The notes: generated from the letters alone by a model not told the origin. 64,000 nucleotides of DNA from Gorillibacterium timonense (GCF_001457415.1 NZ_LN881720.1:62001-126000), one strand, 5' to 3'; shown: positions 37,714-47,181, numbered from the stretch's first letter. Numbers and translations are program-made.

Positions 37714-39990
37714 ATGAGAAGAAAGCATCATGCCATGATTATGGCAGCCGCCATGACCTTCGTGTTGGTTTTCGTCCTTTCTTCCTTTGGAAGCACGGCT
37801 CCTTTGACAATAGAAAAAGCGGCACAAGCGACGGGTTCCTCAAATTCGAGCAACCGATCGGATTCCTGGATTCTACAATGGAAGGACAAGCCTCCAAAAG
37901 CTTTCTTGGAGGGAAGCGAGGTCATTCGGGAGCATCCCGAGTCGCATGTAACGGTCGCTCGGCCGAAGGAAGGCCAGGACTTGACCGCCTGGATCGATCG
38001 CTGGTCCCGCTCCGGGGAAACGGTCTCCGTCGAACGAAACCAATCCTATCAGGTGGCAGTCGCGCCGAATGATCCGATGCTCAGCCACCAGAGCTATTTG
38101 AAGCAAATCCATGTACCGGATACATGGGAAGCGGCGACGGGCAGCAAGAAGGTCTTGATCGCCGTCGTCGATACCGGCATTGAGCTGGACCACCCGGACC
38201 TGTCGGCTTCACTCGTGAAAGGGGTCAATCTGGTGAAGCCCGATTTCCTGCCTTCGGACGATAATGGGCACGGAACGAACGTCGCCGGTGTGATCGCGGC
38301 TGCGATCAATAACGAGAAGGGCATTGCCGGCATCGCGCCGAATGCCCGCATCATGCCGATCAAGGCGCTTGAAGCGGACGGAACGGGCGATGAAGACCTG
38401 CTCGGAGAAGGCATCCGATACGCAGTGGATCACGGTGCCGATATCGTGGTGCTGTCCCTCGGATTGAATAAGCCGTCGACCTACATGGAATCGGTCGTGC
38501 GGTATGCAGAATCGAAGGGCGTCGTTCTCGTCGCCGCCGCAGGCAACGAAGGGAAGGACGTCAAGTACCCCGCCGCTTATCCGACGGTACTGGCGGTTGG
38601 AGGAGTTATGGGAGACAATACCCGGGCCGTCTTGTCGAATTACGGGCCGGAGATGGATATCGTCGCCCCTTGGAATGTCTTCACGACTTCGCTCAAGGGA
38701 ACCTACCGTTTTAGTGGCGGCACCTCCTTGGCCGCTCCGCAAGCGGCGGCTGTGATCGCGCTCGTCCTTGAGCGTCATCCGGGTCTCGCCCCCTACGAGC
38801 TGCGGACGCTGATCCGGGAAACGGCGGAAGACCTGCAGGAGGAAGGCTGGGACAAGGAGACCGGATATGGTCTTTTGCGCGCAGACCGGGCCCTCGCGGC
38901 GGCGGATGCGGCAGTTGTCCGTTCCTATGCGGGCGTATCGAGAGAGGCCGCACGGAAGCTGCCGATGAACAAGCAGACGGATCTCAGCGGAACCGGAAGC
39001 GAGCAGTGGATTTCCTTTGATGCGCCCTATAACGGCTACATCGACCTGACACTGACTCCCGCCAAGCTGGCCAAGGGAGCGTCCGTGGAAGCCTTTTACG
39101 AAGGGGATGCGAAAGGAACTTCCGTGAAGGCGAATGCAGACGGAGCGTTTGTCTTGCCGGTCAAGACAGGAACTCTCTATGTCCGGCTGCTCCTACCGGA
39201 AGGCAGGCAGGGGACGGTCATCCATCTTCTTCCTGGGTTTCGGATGATGCAGGACCGATTCGAAAGCAATGACCGCGCCTATACGGCTTACCGATTGGCT
39301 CCGCGAAACCACGTTCTCACCGGGACATTCCATCGCTCGGGCGACGAGGATTGGTATTCCCTCAAGGTGGACCGGCCGGGCAAGCTCAGCTTGAAGGTCT
39401 CTACGGTATCCCAGCGAATCGACCTTACCCTGATGCTCCGCCGGGCGGATGAAGCGGCGGCTCCGACGGTTGACCGAACCGACGAAGGCATGGCGGAGCG
39501 AATCGACCAAGCTGAGGTGAGGCCCGGGCTGTACTACATCCGTGTAGGCAGCGTGGAACGGTCGGATTCTCCTCCCAGTGGAGAGTACACCCTGCGGGTG
39601 GACTACGACGGGGAAACGATCGATCCGCGGGAGCCCGATGACAAGCCTTATCAGGCTTCCGTCATGCGGCCGGACTTGGCCTACAGCGGGGTGATCAGCA
39701 CGCCGAAGGATGTCGATTGGTTTCGTTTCAAGATCAGCAAGGAAACGGATGTCAAGCTGACGATGACGAGCGAATGGACGGCAGGCATGCTGGATATGCT
39801 GGTGACCGACTCCACGATCAAGCAAGTGGCGGTCGCCCGCACGCTGCCCGGACAAAACGATCTTCTGCTGCGGGAGAGAGGAAGTACCATCCGCCTGAAG
39901 CCGGGCACCTATTACGTCAAAGTGTCTTCAACCGAAGGGGCAACGGCAGAGAACCAGCCCTATTCGCTCAAGCTTGCTTTGACCGATTAA
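37714..39990 (+). CDS. Secreted subtilisin-like serine protease (S8) with C-terminal PPC-type repeats
   Basis: 758 aa. A signal peptide (about residues 1-27) and a short pro-region are followed by the S8 catalytic domain (about 115-400): D153 in VVDTGIELDHPD, H186 in NGHGTNVAGV and S338 in GGTSLAAPQ. The oxyanion Asn lies in AAAGNEG. The rest holds two to three β-sandwich domains of the bacterial pre-peptidase C-terminal type (repeated DWYSLKVDRPGKLSL, DWFRFKISKETDVKL). They probably bind substrate or the cell surface. ATG 37714 is preferred to TTG 37702, which touches the Shine-Dalgarno GAGTGAGG. Substrate unknown; a role in nutrition or spore/wall proteolysis is possible. Confidence 0.93.
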   Translation: MRRKHHAMIMAAAMTFVLVFVLSSFGSTAPLTIEKAAQATGSSNSSNRSDSWILQWKDKPPKAFLEGSEVIREHPESHVTVARPKEGQDLTAWIDRWSRSGETVSVERNQSYQVAVAPNDPMLSHQSYLKQIHVPDTWEAATGSKKVLIAVVDTGIELDHPDLSASLVKGVNLVKPDFLPSDDNGHGTNVAGVIAAAINNEKGIAGIAPNARIMPIKALEADGTGDEDLLGEGIRYAVDHGADIVVLSLGLNKPSTYMESVVRYAESKGVVLVAAAGNEGKDVKYPAAYPTVLAVGGVMGDNTRAVLSNYGPEMDIVAPWNVFTTSLKGTYRFSGGTSLAAPQAAAVIALVLERHPGLAPYELRTLIRETAEDLQEEGWDKETGYGLLRADRALAAADAAVVRSYAGVSREAARKLPMNKQTDLSGTGSEQWISFDAPYNGYIDLTLTPAKLAKGASVEAFYEGDAKGTSVKANADGAFVLPVKTGTLYVRLLLPEGRQGTVIHLLPGFRMMQDRFESNDRAYTAYRLAPRNHVLTGTFHRSGDEDWYSLKVDRPGKLSLKVSTVSQRIDLTLMLRRADEAAAPTVDRTDEGMAERIDQAEVRPGLYYIRVGSVERSDSPPSGEYTLRVDYDGETIDPREPDDKPYQASVMRPDLAYSGVISTPKDVDWFRFKISKETDVKLTMTSEWTAGMLDMLVTDSTIKQVAVARTLPGQNDLLLRERGSTIRLKPGTYYVKVSSTEGATAENQPYSLKLALTD

Positions 39991-40040
39991 CCATCAGGGC
40001 CTATGTCACATATCCTGTAGTTGGAGAGGGGAATACCCGT

Positions 40041-40286
40041 TTGAATGAGGAGATCGCTCGCTCCATTGCCGTCGGCAGTCTGACTTCGCTTGTGACGATG
40101 CTGGTTTGCATTGTTATCGCGTGGGTGGCTTTGCAGCAGGTCAAGTTCGACCGAATCTTGAAGGAGCCGAAGTCATTTGCCGCTCGGCTGCTGCAGATTT
40201 TGCTGGCGGTCGCCTTGGGGTATGAAGTGGGGCGCTTTTTCACGGATTACATCAGCTGGTCATCCGGATTGAAGGGATTTTTCTAA
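40041..40286 (+). CDS. DUF1146 small membrane protein (YwzB-like)
   Basis: 81 aa from a TTG start, preceded by GGAGAGGGG about 8 bases upstream; no ATG is available in frame near the conserved region. Two membrane helices (about residues 10-30 and 50-68) flank a basic loop (QQVKFDRILKEP), and the C-terminus ends YISWSSGLKGFF. This matches the DUF1146/YwzB family, which lies just before ywmB-murAA in B. subtilis. The function is unknown; ywmB is missing here. Confidence 0.83.
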   Translation: MNEEIARSIAVGSLTSLVTMLVCIVIAWVALQQVKFDRILKEPKSFAARLLQILLAVALGYEVGRFFTDYISWSSGLKGFF

Positions 40287-40510
40287 GGCGAAGGCGGCAT
40301 CGGTAAGAGCATGGTCAGCACAACCAATCTGCCACCAAGCATTCGCAAGCGGAGTGCATAACAAACGGCTCAATCGCTCAAAATGGGTATAACCCCATTC
40401 AGACGAGCGGAAAGTTTGACCTTGGCAACAGCTACCACATGAAAATCAAAAGAGGCTGCGAATATTATGAAGATGATTTGCGAAGAAAACAGGACGCGGA
40501 GGGGTGCGGC

Positions 40511-41860
40511 ATGAAGAAAATCATCGTCCGCGGTGGACATAGCTTGAACGGAACGGTAAAAATCAGCGGGGCGAAAAATGCAGTCCTGCCGATTATTGCA
40601 GCGACTTTGTTGGCCTCGGAAGGGAAATGCGTCATCCAGGAGGCTCCGCGTCTGGATGATGTCATGACGATCAATCAGGTGGTGGCGAGTCTCGGAGCCC
40701 AGGTCGATTACGCGAATGAAACCGTTCGGATCGATGCGGCCCGTCTGACGACGACGGAAGCGGCTCCCGAGCTGGTACAGCGCATGCGGGCATCCTTCCT
40801 CGTGCTCGGACCGCTGCTGGCTCGAATGGGCCGTGCTCGGATCGCTCTGCCCGGAGGCTGCGCCATCGGCACGCGGCCGATCGATCAACATCTGAAGGGC
40901 TTCGAGGCGATGGGCGCGCAGATTGAGGTCGGCCCGGGCTGGATTGAAGTTCGTTCGGAGGGCCGCTTGCGCGGAGCGAAGATTTATTTGGATGTCGCCA
41001 GTGTCGGCGCCACGGAAAACATCATGCTGGCCGCTTCCTTGGCGGAAGGCACAACCGTCATTGAGAACGCGGCGATGGAGCCGGAGATCGTCGATCTCGC
41101 CAATTTCATGGGAGCCATGGGTGCCAAGGTCCGCGGCGCGGGCACCGGCGTTATCCGAATCGACGGGGTGGAGCGCCTGAAGGGCGCGGTCCATACCGTC
41201 ATTCCCGACCGCATCGAGGCGGGAACGTACATGATCGCAGCCGCTATCACCGGCGGAAACGTCCGCGTGGAAGGCGCGATTGCTGACCATCTGCGGCCGC
41301 TCATCTCCAAGCTGCAGGAAATGGGTGTGAGTGTGGGCGAGGAAGATAACGCCATTCGGGTTCAAGTCGGCTCGGAAGAACGTTTGAAAGCGGTGGACAT
41401 CAAGACGCTGCCTCATCCGGGCTTCCCCACCGACCTGCAGTCGCAGATGATGGCCCTGCTGCTCACGGCGGACGGCACCAGCCTGGTGACGGAAACCATC
41501 TTTGAGAACCGGTTCATGCACGTGGATGCCTTCCTGAGCATGAGTGCCGCCATCGCCATCGAAGGGCGGACGGCGGTGGTGACCGGCGGTCGCAAGCTGT
41601 CCGGAGCCAAGCTGCGCGCTACGGACCTGAGAGCCGGAGCGGCGCTCATCCTGGCGGCGCTCGTCGCCGATGGCGAATCGGAGATTTCCGATATCCATCA
41701 CATTGACCGCGGCTATGTGGACATTGTCCGCAACCTGTACAATCTTGGCGCAGATGTCGTCCGGATCGATCCGGAAGCAGCCGTAGCCGCGAAGGCAGAA
41801 GCCGAGCCGGTTCAGGCGGAGAAGCTGCCGCGCTTCCAAGTCCAGCCGACGCTCGCGTGA
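40511..41860 (+). CDS. murA: UDP-N-acetylglucosamine 1-carboxyvinyltransferase
   Basis: 449 aa. The first committed step of peptidoglycan synthesis: enolpyruvyl transfer from PEP to UDP-GlcNAc. Motifs: [12 protein letters not shown] at the N-terminus, the catalytic and fosfomycin-target C117 in [11 protein letters not shown], and [11 protein letters not shown] near residue 300. It corresponds by position to murAA of B. subtilis (between ywzB and spoIID). GGAGGGG lies before ATG 40511; the earlier ATG at 40439 lacks a site. An Ala/Glu/Lys tail of about 25 residues exceeds the usual C-terminus. Confidence 0.97.
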   Translation: MKKIIVRGGHSLNGTVKISGAKNAVLPIIAATLLASEGKCVIQEAPRLDDVMTINQVVASLGAQVDYANETVRIDAARLTTTEAAPELVQRMRASFLVLGPLLARMGRARIALPGGCAIGTRPIDQHLKGFEAMGAQIEVGPGWIEVRSEGRLRGAKIYLDVASVGATENIMLAASLAEGTTVIENAAMEPEIVDLANFMGAMGAKVRGAGTGVIRIDGVERLKGAVHTVIPDRIEAGTYMIAAAITGGNVRVEGAIADHLRPLISKLQEMGVSVGEEDNAIRVQVGSEERLKAVDIKTLPHPGFPTDLQSQMMALLLTADGTSLVTETIFENRFMHVDAFLSMSAAIAIEGRTAVVTGGRKLSGAKLRATDLRAGAALILAALVADGESEISDIHHIDRGYVDIVRNLYNLGADVVRIDPEAAVAAKAEAEPVQAEKLPRFQVQPTLA

Positions 41861-41898
41861 TTCGTGATTTCCCTTTGGCACTTATTCCTACCCTTTAC

Positions 41899-41935
41899 AG
41901 AAGCTCGCGCCTGTCGGCAGCGGGCTTCTTTTCAT
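41899..41935 (+). terminator. Terminator after murA
   Basis: AGAAGC-CGC pairs with GCG-GCTTCT around a short loop, followed by TTTTC. Confidence 0.8.
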
Positions 41936-42093
41936 CTTTTCCTAGGCGTCTTCTCCCCTCCTCCGCGTTTCCGGACCCCTATGACAGGGGCCGTGACAAA
42001 CGGTACTACTCGGAAAGGATATCCCGACTTATAATTAGATGTTAGCAAGGGCGTTTGTGCAAGCACGCTTAGAAAGAAAGGCAGGTGGCGGGA

Positions 42094-43359
42094 GTGGCGA
42101 CCTATGACGAATCGATGAATGTATCGCGCAAGTGGACAGGCCTCGATACGTTCTTGTTCCTATTGCGGACGATCTGGTTCGTGACGGGGGTGGCAGTCTT
42201 GTTCCGGCAGCCCATGGAGGGGCTGCACGATATGCTGCTGCCGGTCGGTTTTTTCCTGTCCTATTTCATCCCCCAGCTCTTTTTTCGCCCTCAACTGATT
42301 CGTCCGCTCGCGTATGCGCTGTCTGAAATCGCGCTTACCGGCGGACTGTTCGTCTATGTCTCCCTGCTGTACAACGGGGACAATGCGTTTCAATTCCTGT
42401 ACCTGCCGCTCACGGTCGGCTATATGATCGGACGCAAAGGGGTGTGGTATGCCGGTCCGCTCGTCGTCCTGTTGATTCCCCTGCTGTCGCTTTGGCTTGG
42501 CAGCGGGGAGCTGTTCACGCAGGACATCGGGATCACCGTCAACTTTCTGGCGTATTACCTCGCTTTTTATGGCCTTGGACTGGCGCTGAATCTGCTCGCT
42601 TCCGAGGAGCGGCGCACGCGCGAGCTTGCGGCGGCGATCCGGGAGAAGAACGAGGTTCTGGAGCAATATGCCTGCCAGGTAGAGGAGATGACGCTGCTAG
42701 AGGAGCGCAGCCGCATGGCGCGCGAGCTGCACGATACGGTCGGGCACACGTTTACCTCGGTGATCATCGGAATGGACGCCGTGCGGTGTCAAATCGACTC
42801 GGCGCCGGAAGAAGCCAAGGAGAACCTGCAGGAGCTGCTCACCGCAACCCGCCAAGGGCTAGATGAGATCCGGCGAAGTATCCATCAGATGGCGGCTCGG
42901 GAGCAGGAAGGCCTTGTGGATGAGGTCGCGAAGGTGGCGGCGGAGTTTGAGCGTTCGACCGGCACGGAGATGGAGCTTGCGATCATCGGAGAAGAATCCG
43001 TCTGCCCGCAGATCGTTCGGCTTGCGGTGCTGCGCTGCGTGCAGGAGGGGCTCACCAATGCCAAGCGGCACGGGCGGGCACCTAAGGTGCGCATCCGGCT
43101 GGAGTTTCAACCGAATCGGCTGGCACTTGCCGTGACGGATAACGGGAGCGGCTTTGTGAAGCTTGCGCCGGGCTTCGGTCTGAAGGCGATGCAGGAGCGT
43201 CTCGCGGCCCTTCAGGGGACGGTGACCCTTACGTCTCGTCCCGGCGAAGGGGCGACCTTGCTGTGCGAGGTGCCGCTGAATCCTGCGGGCGAGGCCCGCG
43301 CCTATGCCTTCGCGAACGGCGAATCGGAAAGAGAGGGAGCTCATGGAGGCGGAGAATAA
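42094..43359 (+). CDS. NarX/DesK-type sensor histidine kinase
   Basis: About 421 aa. Four to five membrane helices (about residues 18-170) are followed by a HisKA_3 dimerisation domain with H213 in MARELHDTVGHTF. The ATPase domain has CVQEGLTNAKRHG and VTDNGSGF. HisKA_3 kinases normally pair with NarL-type regulators, and one overlaps its 3' end by 17 bp. Start ambiguous: GTG 42094 has AGGTGG five bases upstream, GTG 42085 is an alternative. A TATAAT at 42030-42035 probably belongs to its promoter. The operon interrupts the murA-spoIID order seen in Bacillus. Confidence 0.92.
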   Translation: MATYDESMNVSRKWTGLDTFLFLLRTIWFVTGVAVLFRQPMEGLHDMLLPVGFFLSYFIPQLFFRPQLIRPLAYALSEIALTGGLFVYVSLLYNGDNAFQFLYLPLTVGYMIGRKGVWYAGPLVVLLIPLLSLWLGSGELFTQDIGITVNFLAYYLAFYGLGLALNLLASEERRTRELAAAIREKNEVLEQYACQVEEMTLLEERSRMARELHDTVGHTFTSVIIGMDAVRCQIDSAPEEAKENLQELLTATRQGLDEIRRSIHQMAAREQEGLVDEVAKVAAEFERSTGTEMELAIIGEESVCPQIVRLAVLRCVQEGLTNAKRHGRAPKVRIRLEFQPNRLALAVTDNGSGFVKLAPGFGLKAMQERLAALQGTVTLTSRPGEGATLLCEVPLNPAGEARAYAFANGESEREGAHGGGE

Positions 43360-44065
43360 AGTAAAGCTGGCGCTCGTGGAAGATCAGGAGCTCATCCGTA
43401 AAAGCTTGAGGATCGTGCTCGACATGGAGCCGGACTTCCAGGTTAGTTGGCTAGCGGGAGATGGCTGTGAAGCGCTGGAGCTTTGCGCGAAGGAATGCCC
43501 CGATCTCATCCTGATGGATATTCAGATGCCGCGGATGGACGGAGTAGAAGCGACACGCCGGATCAAGGCGGAATGGCCAACGGTGAAGGTGATCATTCTG
43601 ACGACCTTCCAGGAGGTGAATCTCGTAGTGGATGCCCTGCATGCGGGGGCGGAGGGGTACCTGCTCAAAGCGATGGACCCGCGGGATCTGGCTTCGGGCA
43701 TTCGCCATGTCTGCCGTGGAGAGACGCTGATCCCTCAACATATGGCCAAAGAAATCTTCACCCGCCCTTTACAGCCGCCTGCCGAATCCGTTGCATCCGT
43801 CCCATCCGCTGCATCCGGATCGTTTCTCGCTGGGGGAATCGAAGAGTACGGACTGAGCGAGCGTGAACAGCAGGTGCTGAAGGGGCTGTCCGACGGCTTG
43901 TCCAACAAGGAAATTGCCGCGAAGCTGTTCATCTCGGAGGGAACGGCCCGCAATTACATCAGCTCTGTGTATGCGAAGATGGATGTGAAGAACCGCGCGG
44001 AAGCAGCCCGCCGGGCGGCGGAAAGCTCCTGGTTTCGTGACAGTCGGCATGACAACCGGCACTAA
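43343..44065 (+). CDS. NarL/LuxR-family response regulator
   Basis: 240 aa. Receiver domain (residues 7-125) with D14, phospho-acceptor D59 (LILMDIQMP), a Thr in ILTTF and a Lys in GYLLKAM. An Ala/Ser/Pro-rich linker is followed by a LuxR-type DNA-binding domain (LSEREQQVLKGL, then SNKEIAAKLFISEGTARNYI). Ribosome-binding site GAGAGGGAG; the start overlaps the kinase gene, so the two are coupled. A likely target is the small membrane protein gene at 44258, which follows a MITE-like element. Confidence 0.94.
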   Translation: MEAENKVKLALVEDQELIRKSLRIVLDMEPDFQVSWLAGDGCEALELCAKECPDLILMDIQMPRMDGVEATRRIKAEWPTVKVIILTTFQEVNLVVDALHAGAEGYLLKAMDPRDLASGIRHVCRGETLIPQHMAKEIFTRPLQPPAESVASVPSAASGSFLAGGIEEYGLSEREQQVLKGLSDGLSNKEIAAKLFISEGTARNYISSVYAKMDVKNRAEAARRAAESSWFRDSRHDNRH

Positions 44066-44092
44066 CGCGTTGTGACAGCCGGGCGTTATGAT

Positions 44093-44225
44093 TAGAGCGT
44101 GTCTTCAAACTCGAATATCAGCCGATTTTGCCCAAGAGGGGATGCTGGATGAGGCGAAATCCATTCGCCTTCTCCCCACATCTGTTCGCGACTCGGCTAC
44201 CCCATGAGTTTGAAGACACGCTCTA
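44093..44225. mobile_element. MITE-like element with 20-bp perfect inverted repeats
   Basis: TAGAGCGTGTCTTCAAACTC (44093-44112) is repeated exactly inverted at 44206-44225, around a 93-bp spacer. The ends read TA-GAG...CTC-TA, consistent with a TA target duplication. The spacer itself can pair further (GCCGA/TCGGC, GGGGA/TCCCC, AGGCGAA/TTCGCCT), giving one long branched hairpin. No ORF fits. It shares AACTC..AT..AGCCGA spacing with the element at 24721 and may be of the same family. It separates the regulator gene from the membrane protein gene. Confidence 0.7.
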
Positions 44226-44257
44226 GGACAATCAATTCCTTTGAAGGAGAGAACGCC

Positions 44258-44812
44258 ATGCAGGACCATGAGTATCAAACGCCTTTGCCCCTGCGGGAGA
44301 AGGGGTATTATCCCAGTTATCCGCCGCCGCAGCCGATGAAAAAGAAGAGCGTAGCCGCATCCGTGCTGTTCTCGATGATGATTCCCGGTCTCGGCCATAT
44401 GTATCTCGGCTTGATGAAACGCGGAATGTCGTACATGATCGGGCTTGTGCTCAATATCTTCCTGATCTCCATGATCAGTACGAACGGGGAGGACTTGTCC
44501 ATCTACACCCCGCTCATGATTCTCGTCTGCTTGTGCATTCCCGTGCTGTATTTCTACTGCATCTTCGACGGGGTTCACCGGGCGCGCATGATCAACAGCC
44601 GCGGGGAAGACGCGCTCTGGACCTATACCATGGACGAATTGCCCGTTCAACCGCCTATCATAGGCGGGGGTCTTGTAGTCATCGGAGGCCTGCTCCTTCT
44701 GTCGCAGACCGCGCCGGTCTTGATGAACACGATTGTCCGTGATTATGGCGGCACCGCGATTGCGCTATTGCTCATCGGGGGCGGCGGATGGCTGCTCTAT
44801 CGGATGAAATGA
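44258..44812 (+). CDS. Small multi-spanning membrane protein (TM2-like)
   Basis: 184 aa. A hydrophilic Pro-rich start (Tyr/Pro repeats, about residues 10-26) is followed by four to five membrane helices. The segment IPGLGHMYLGLMKRGMSYMIG resembles the TM2-domain pattern. I do not recognise a specific family. GAAGGAGAG precedes ATG 44258, just after the MITE-like element. It lies downstream of a two-component system and upstream of a terminator, so it is plausibly a target or accessory of that system, as with small membrane proteins next to cell-envelope stress regulators. Function unknown. Confidence 0.8.
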   Translation: MQDHEYQTPLPLREKGYYPSYPPPQPMKKKSVAASVLFSMMIPGLGHMYLGLMKRGMSYMIGLVLNIFLISMISTNGEDLSIYTPLMILVCLCIPVLYFYCIFDGVHRARMINSRGEDALWTYTMDELPVQPPIIGGGLVVIGGLLLLSQTAPVLMNTIVRDYGGTAIALLLIGGGGWLLYRMK

Positions 44813-44830
44813 AGCCCGTGACCCTATACG

Positions 44831-44871
44831 ACGGATGCCAGTCTCGCAGGAGGCGAAGGCATCCGTTTTTT
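44831..44871 (+). terminator. Terminator after the membrane protein gene
   Basis: ACGGATGCC (44831-44839) pairs perfectly with GGCATCCGT (44858-44866), followed by a T-run. Confidence 0.94.
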
Positions 44872-45030
44872 GCGTTCGGGGAATCCACCGTGCCGCTTTC
44901 CGCTCCCACCTCCGGTTCTATCACGCCTAGCAATCTCATAAGGTAGGTATTGGCTCGTCTCAACCGGGCTACCCTGATAGAGAGAAGCTTCGAAATCTGC
45001 GAGAAACCGGAAAGGATGCGTTGACCGAAC

Positions 45031-46329
45031 ATGAGAGAGTTCCCCGCCGGGCGGCTGCCCGAACGTATAGCGGCCGCTGCCCGTCGCTTGCTAGAGCGGC
45101 TGCCTTCAAGAGCGCGTCTGCCTCTGCTGAATCGCCTTCGGCTTCCCCGTGTGCCCAGATTGGTCGTGTTCACCGGCTCCATCGGAGCGCCGGCCTCCCC
45201 GGCCGGGAGGCCGGAGACGGCGATGTGGAGAGTCCGCCGCCCTCCTTCGCTTCCCCGGGTCTGTCTCGGAATTGCGCTGTTCGCGGCATTCTCGGTTGTG
45301 ACGATCGGCTTGCTGCAGCGAGACGGCGCTAAGGCGGCGCAGGTAAGCGCCGATCCCGAGTCTTCCGCCCATGCGGCGGCCCCGCAATCCGATCCAACAA
45401 AAGCGAGCAGCGGCGCCGCCACAAAACCCGGACCAGCGGCTGCGCCTCTCGACACGAAGCTGTCGCTCGTGGTCCCTGTCTACCTCTCAAAAGCGAAGAC
45501 CATCGAGCGCCTGCCGATTGAGGATTATGTGCTCGGGGTGGTGGCGGCCGAGATGCCGGCGGATTTTGCTCCGGAAGCGCTCAAGGCGCAGGCGCTTGCT
45601 GCCCGTACCTATATCGTCAGGCGCCACCTCGAGGAGGATTACAGCGGAGTTCCCGACAAAGCGGCATGGGTGACGGACACCGTCCTTCATCAAGCGTATC
45701 TCACCGAAGCTCAGATGAAGAAGGCATGGGGCGACGCCTACGAGGAGAAGCGGGCCAAGCTTCGAAAGGCTGTGGAGGATACAGCCGGGCAGATCATCAC
45801 CTATAGCGGAAGGCCGATCAATGCCGTCTTTTTCTCCGTAGGCAACGGCTATACCGAGAACGCGGAAGAGTATTGGAACGTGTCTGAACCGTATTTGAAG
45901 AGTGTGCCAAGTCCTTGGGACAAGGAGGCTCCGGGCTACCGAATGACGATGAAGCTGACCAAGAAGCAGCTGGTTCAGAAGCTTGGCCTCTCCGGGCAGA
46001 TCAGCGCAAACAGCGCGGCCGCGAGCATGAAGGTGACGGAGAGGACCACCGGCAACCGCGTCGGGCAGCTCACGATCGGAACCGTTTCGTTCAGCGGCCG
46101 GGAGATTCGCGAAAAGCTCGGGCTTCGCTCGTCCTCTTTTACCTGGACGGTCAAGGGCAATCAGATCGAATTCACCACATTCGGAAATGGTCACGGCGTC
46201 GGCATGAGCCAATGGGGAGCCAACGGCATGGCGCAGGAAGGGAAGACGGCGCAAGAGATTATCGCCTATTACTACAAGGGAGTGCAGATAGAGGCTGCAA
46301 GTCTCGCACTCGCGAGCTCTCTTCGATAG
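45031..46329 (+). CDS. spoIID: Stage II sporulation protein D (engulfment transglycosylase)
   Basis: 432 aa as annotated. The SpoIID domain has YVLGVVAAEMPADFAPEALKA-type motif with the catalytic glutamate (residue 174 from this start), AARTYI and the C-terminal FGNGHGVGMSQWGANGMA. SpoIID cleaves glycan strands and, with SpoIIM/SpoIIP, drives the mother-cell membrane around the forespore. A membrane anchor lies at about residues 78-95. The first 64 residues are Arg-rich and absent from B. subtilis SpoIID; an ATG at 45223 would give 368 aa with the anchor at once and the glutamate near residue 110, closer to the known protein. The site GGAAAGG at about 45009 favours the longer form; undecided. 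Confidence 0.9.
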   Translation: MREFPAGRLPERIAAAARRLLERLPSRARLPLLNRLRLPRVPRLVVFTGSIGAPASPAGRPETAMWRVRRPPSLPRVCLGIALFAAFSVVTIGLLQRDGAKAAQVSADPESSAHAAAPQSDPTKASSGAATKPGPAAAPLDTKLSLVVPVYLSKAKTIERLPIEDYVLGVVAAEMPADFAPEALKAQALAARTYIVRRHLEEDYSGVPDKAAWVTDTVLHQAYLTEAQMKKAWGDAYEEKRAKLRKAVEDTAGQIITYSGRPINAVFFSVGNGYTENAEEYWNVSEPYLKSVPSPWDKEAPGYRMTMKLTKKQLVQKLGLSGQISANSAAASMKVTERTTGNRVGQLTIGTVSFSGREIREKLGLRSSSFTWTVKGNQIEFTTFGNGHGVGMSQWGANGMAQEGKTAQEIIAYYYKGVQIEAASLALASSLR

Positions 46330-46409
46330 AAGGCGCGCTCGACGAGCCCGTAGCAGCCCGCCATCTCCTGCGAATCTTAAAGTCTTTTTCTGAAATCCTA
46401 TCACCTCGC

Positions 46410-46438
46410 GTATAAAAGCTCTCATTCTGGCAAGAATG
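46410..46438 (+). promoter_or_regulatory. σF promoter of spoIIQ
   Basis: GTATA (46410-46414), a 14-bp spacer and GGCAAGAATG (46429-46438). It matches GGNNANAMTW but for the last base and lies 20 bp before the start codon. The spacer is one base shorter than consensus. spoIIQ is σF-dependent in B. subtilis. Confidence 0.7.
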
Positions 46439-46458
46439 GGTGATGAGGTGATGATCCT

Positions 46459-47181
46459 ATGAAAGAAAACAAAGAGTTGCAAGAAGCTCCCCAAACTGTC
46501 GAGGAGCAGCAAACCGCCAAACCTGCCGGCGCCTGGAAAAGGCTGATCAGCAAAAAATGGGCCTACCCGGCGATTTACATGGCAGCGGCGGCTATTATCT
46601 TTTCGTTAATGTGGTGGTATCAGGGAACGGTGAGCGACAAGCTGACCGGAAGCGATACGACTGCCGGATCGGCGATTACCGAACCGGACAAGGCGAAGCC
46701 GACTTCTCCCGATGATGCCGTCCCCGCTAACGCGACTGTCGAAGAAATGGCATGGCCGGTTACCGACCACACCGTGCTGGACGTAGTGTCGAACTATTAT
46801 GACAAGAACGCCAGCGCGGAAGAAAAAGCTGCATCGATGCTTCAGTACGGAGACCAATTCATTCCGCAGACGGGCATCGCCCTTGCTCGCGAAGACAATC
46901 AAACCTTTGATATCCTCGCGACGAAGAGCGGGAAGGTGACGGCGGTGGACAAGCAGCCGCTGGTCGGCCAGTTCGTCGAGATCACCCATCCGGACGGTCT
47001 CGTAACGGTCTACCAAAGCTTGGACAATGTCAAAGTCGCTGTCGGCGCGGAAGTAAAGAAAGGCGACCTGATCGCCCAAGCCGGACGCAATGAGCTGGAA
47101 AAGGATGAAGGCATCCACCTCCACTTCGAGGTGCGCCAAGGGGAATCTACCCTCAATCCGATGGATGTCCTGCCAAAATAA
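46459..47181 (+). CDS. spoIIQ: Stage II sporulation protein Q (LytM-like, degenerate)
   Basis: 240 aa. A cytoplasmic start, one membrane helix (about 34-53), a linker and a C-terminal LytM/M23 domain (about 140-238). SpoIIQ sits in the forespore membrane and binds mother-cell SpoIIIAH across the intermembrane space. The HLHFEV motif is kept, but the first zinc motif reads QTGIALARED where active M23 enzymes have HxGxD, so the peptidase centre is incomplete, as in B. subtilis SpoIIQ. It follows spoIID as in Bacillus. The σF promoter lies just upstream. Confidence 0.93.
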   Translation: MKENKELQEAPQTVEEQQTAKPAGAWKRLISKKWAYPAIYMAAAAIIFSLMWWYQGTVSDKLTGSDTTAGSAITEPDKAKPTSPDDAVPANATVEEMAWPVTDHTVLDVVSNYYDKNASAEEKAASMLQYGDQFIPQTGIALAREDNQTFDILATKSGKVTAVDKQPLVGQFVEITHPDGLVTVYQSLDNVKVAVGAEVKKGDLIAQAGRNELEKDEGIHLHFEVRQGESTLNPMDVLPK

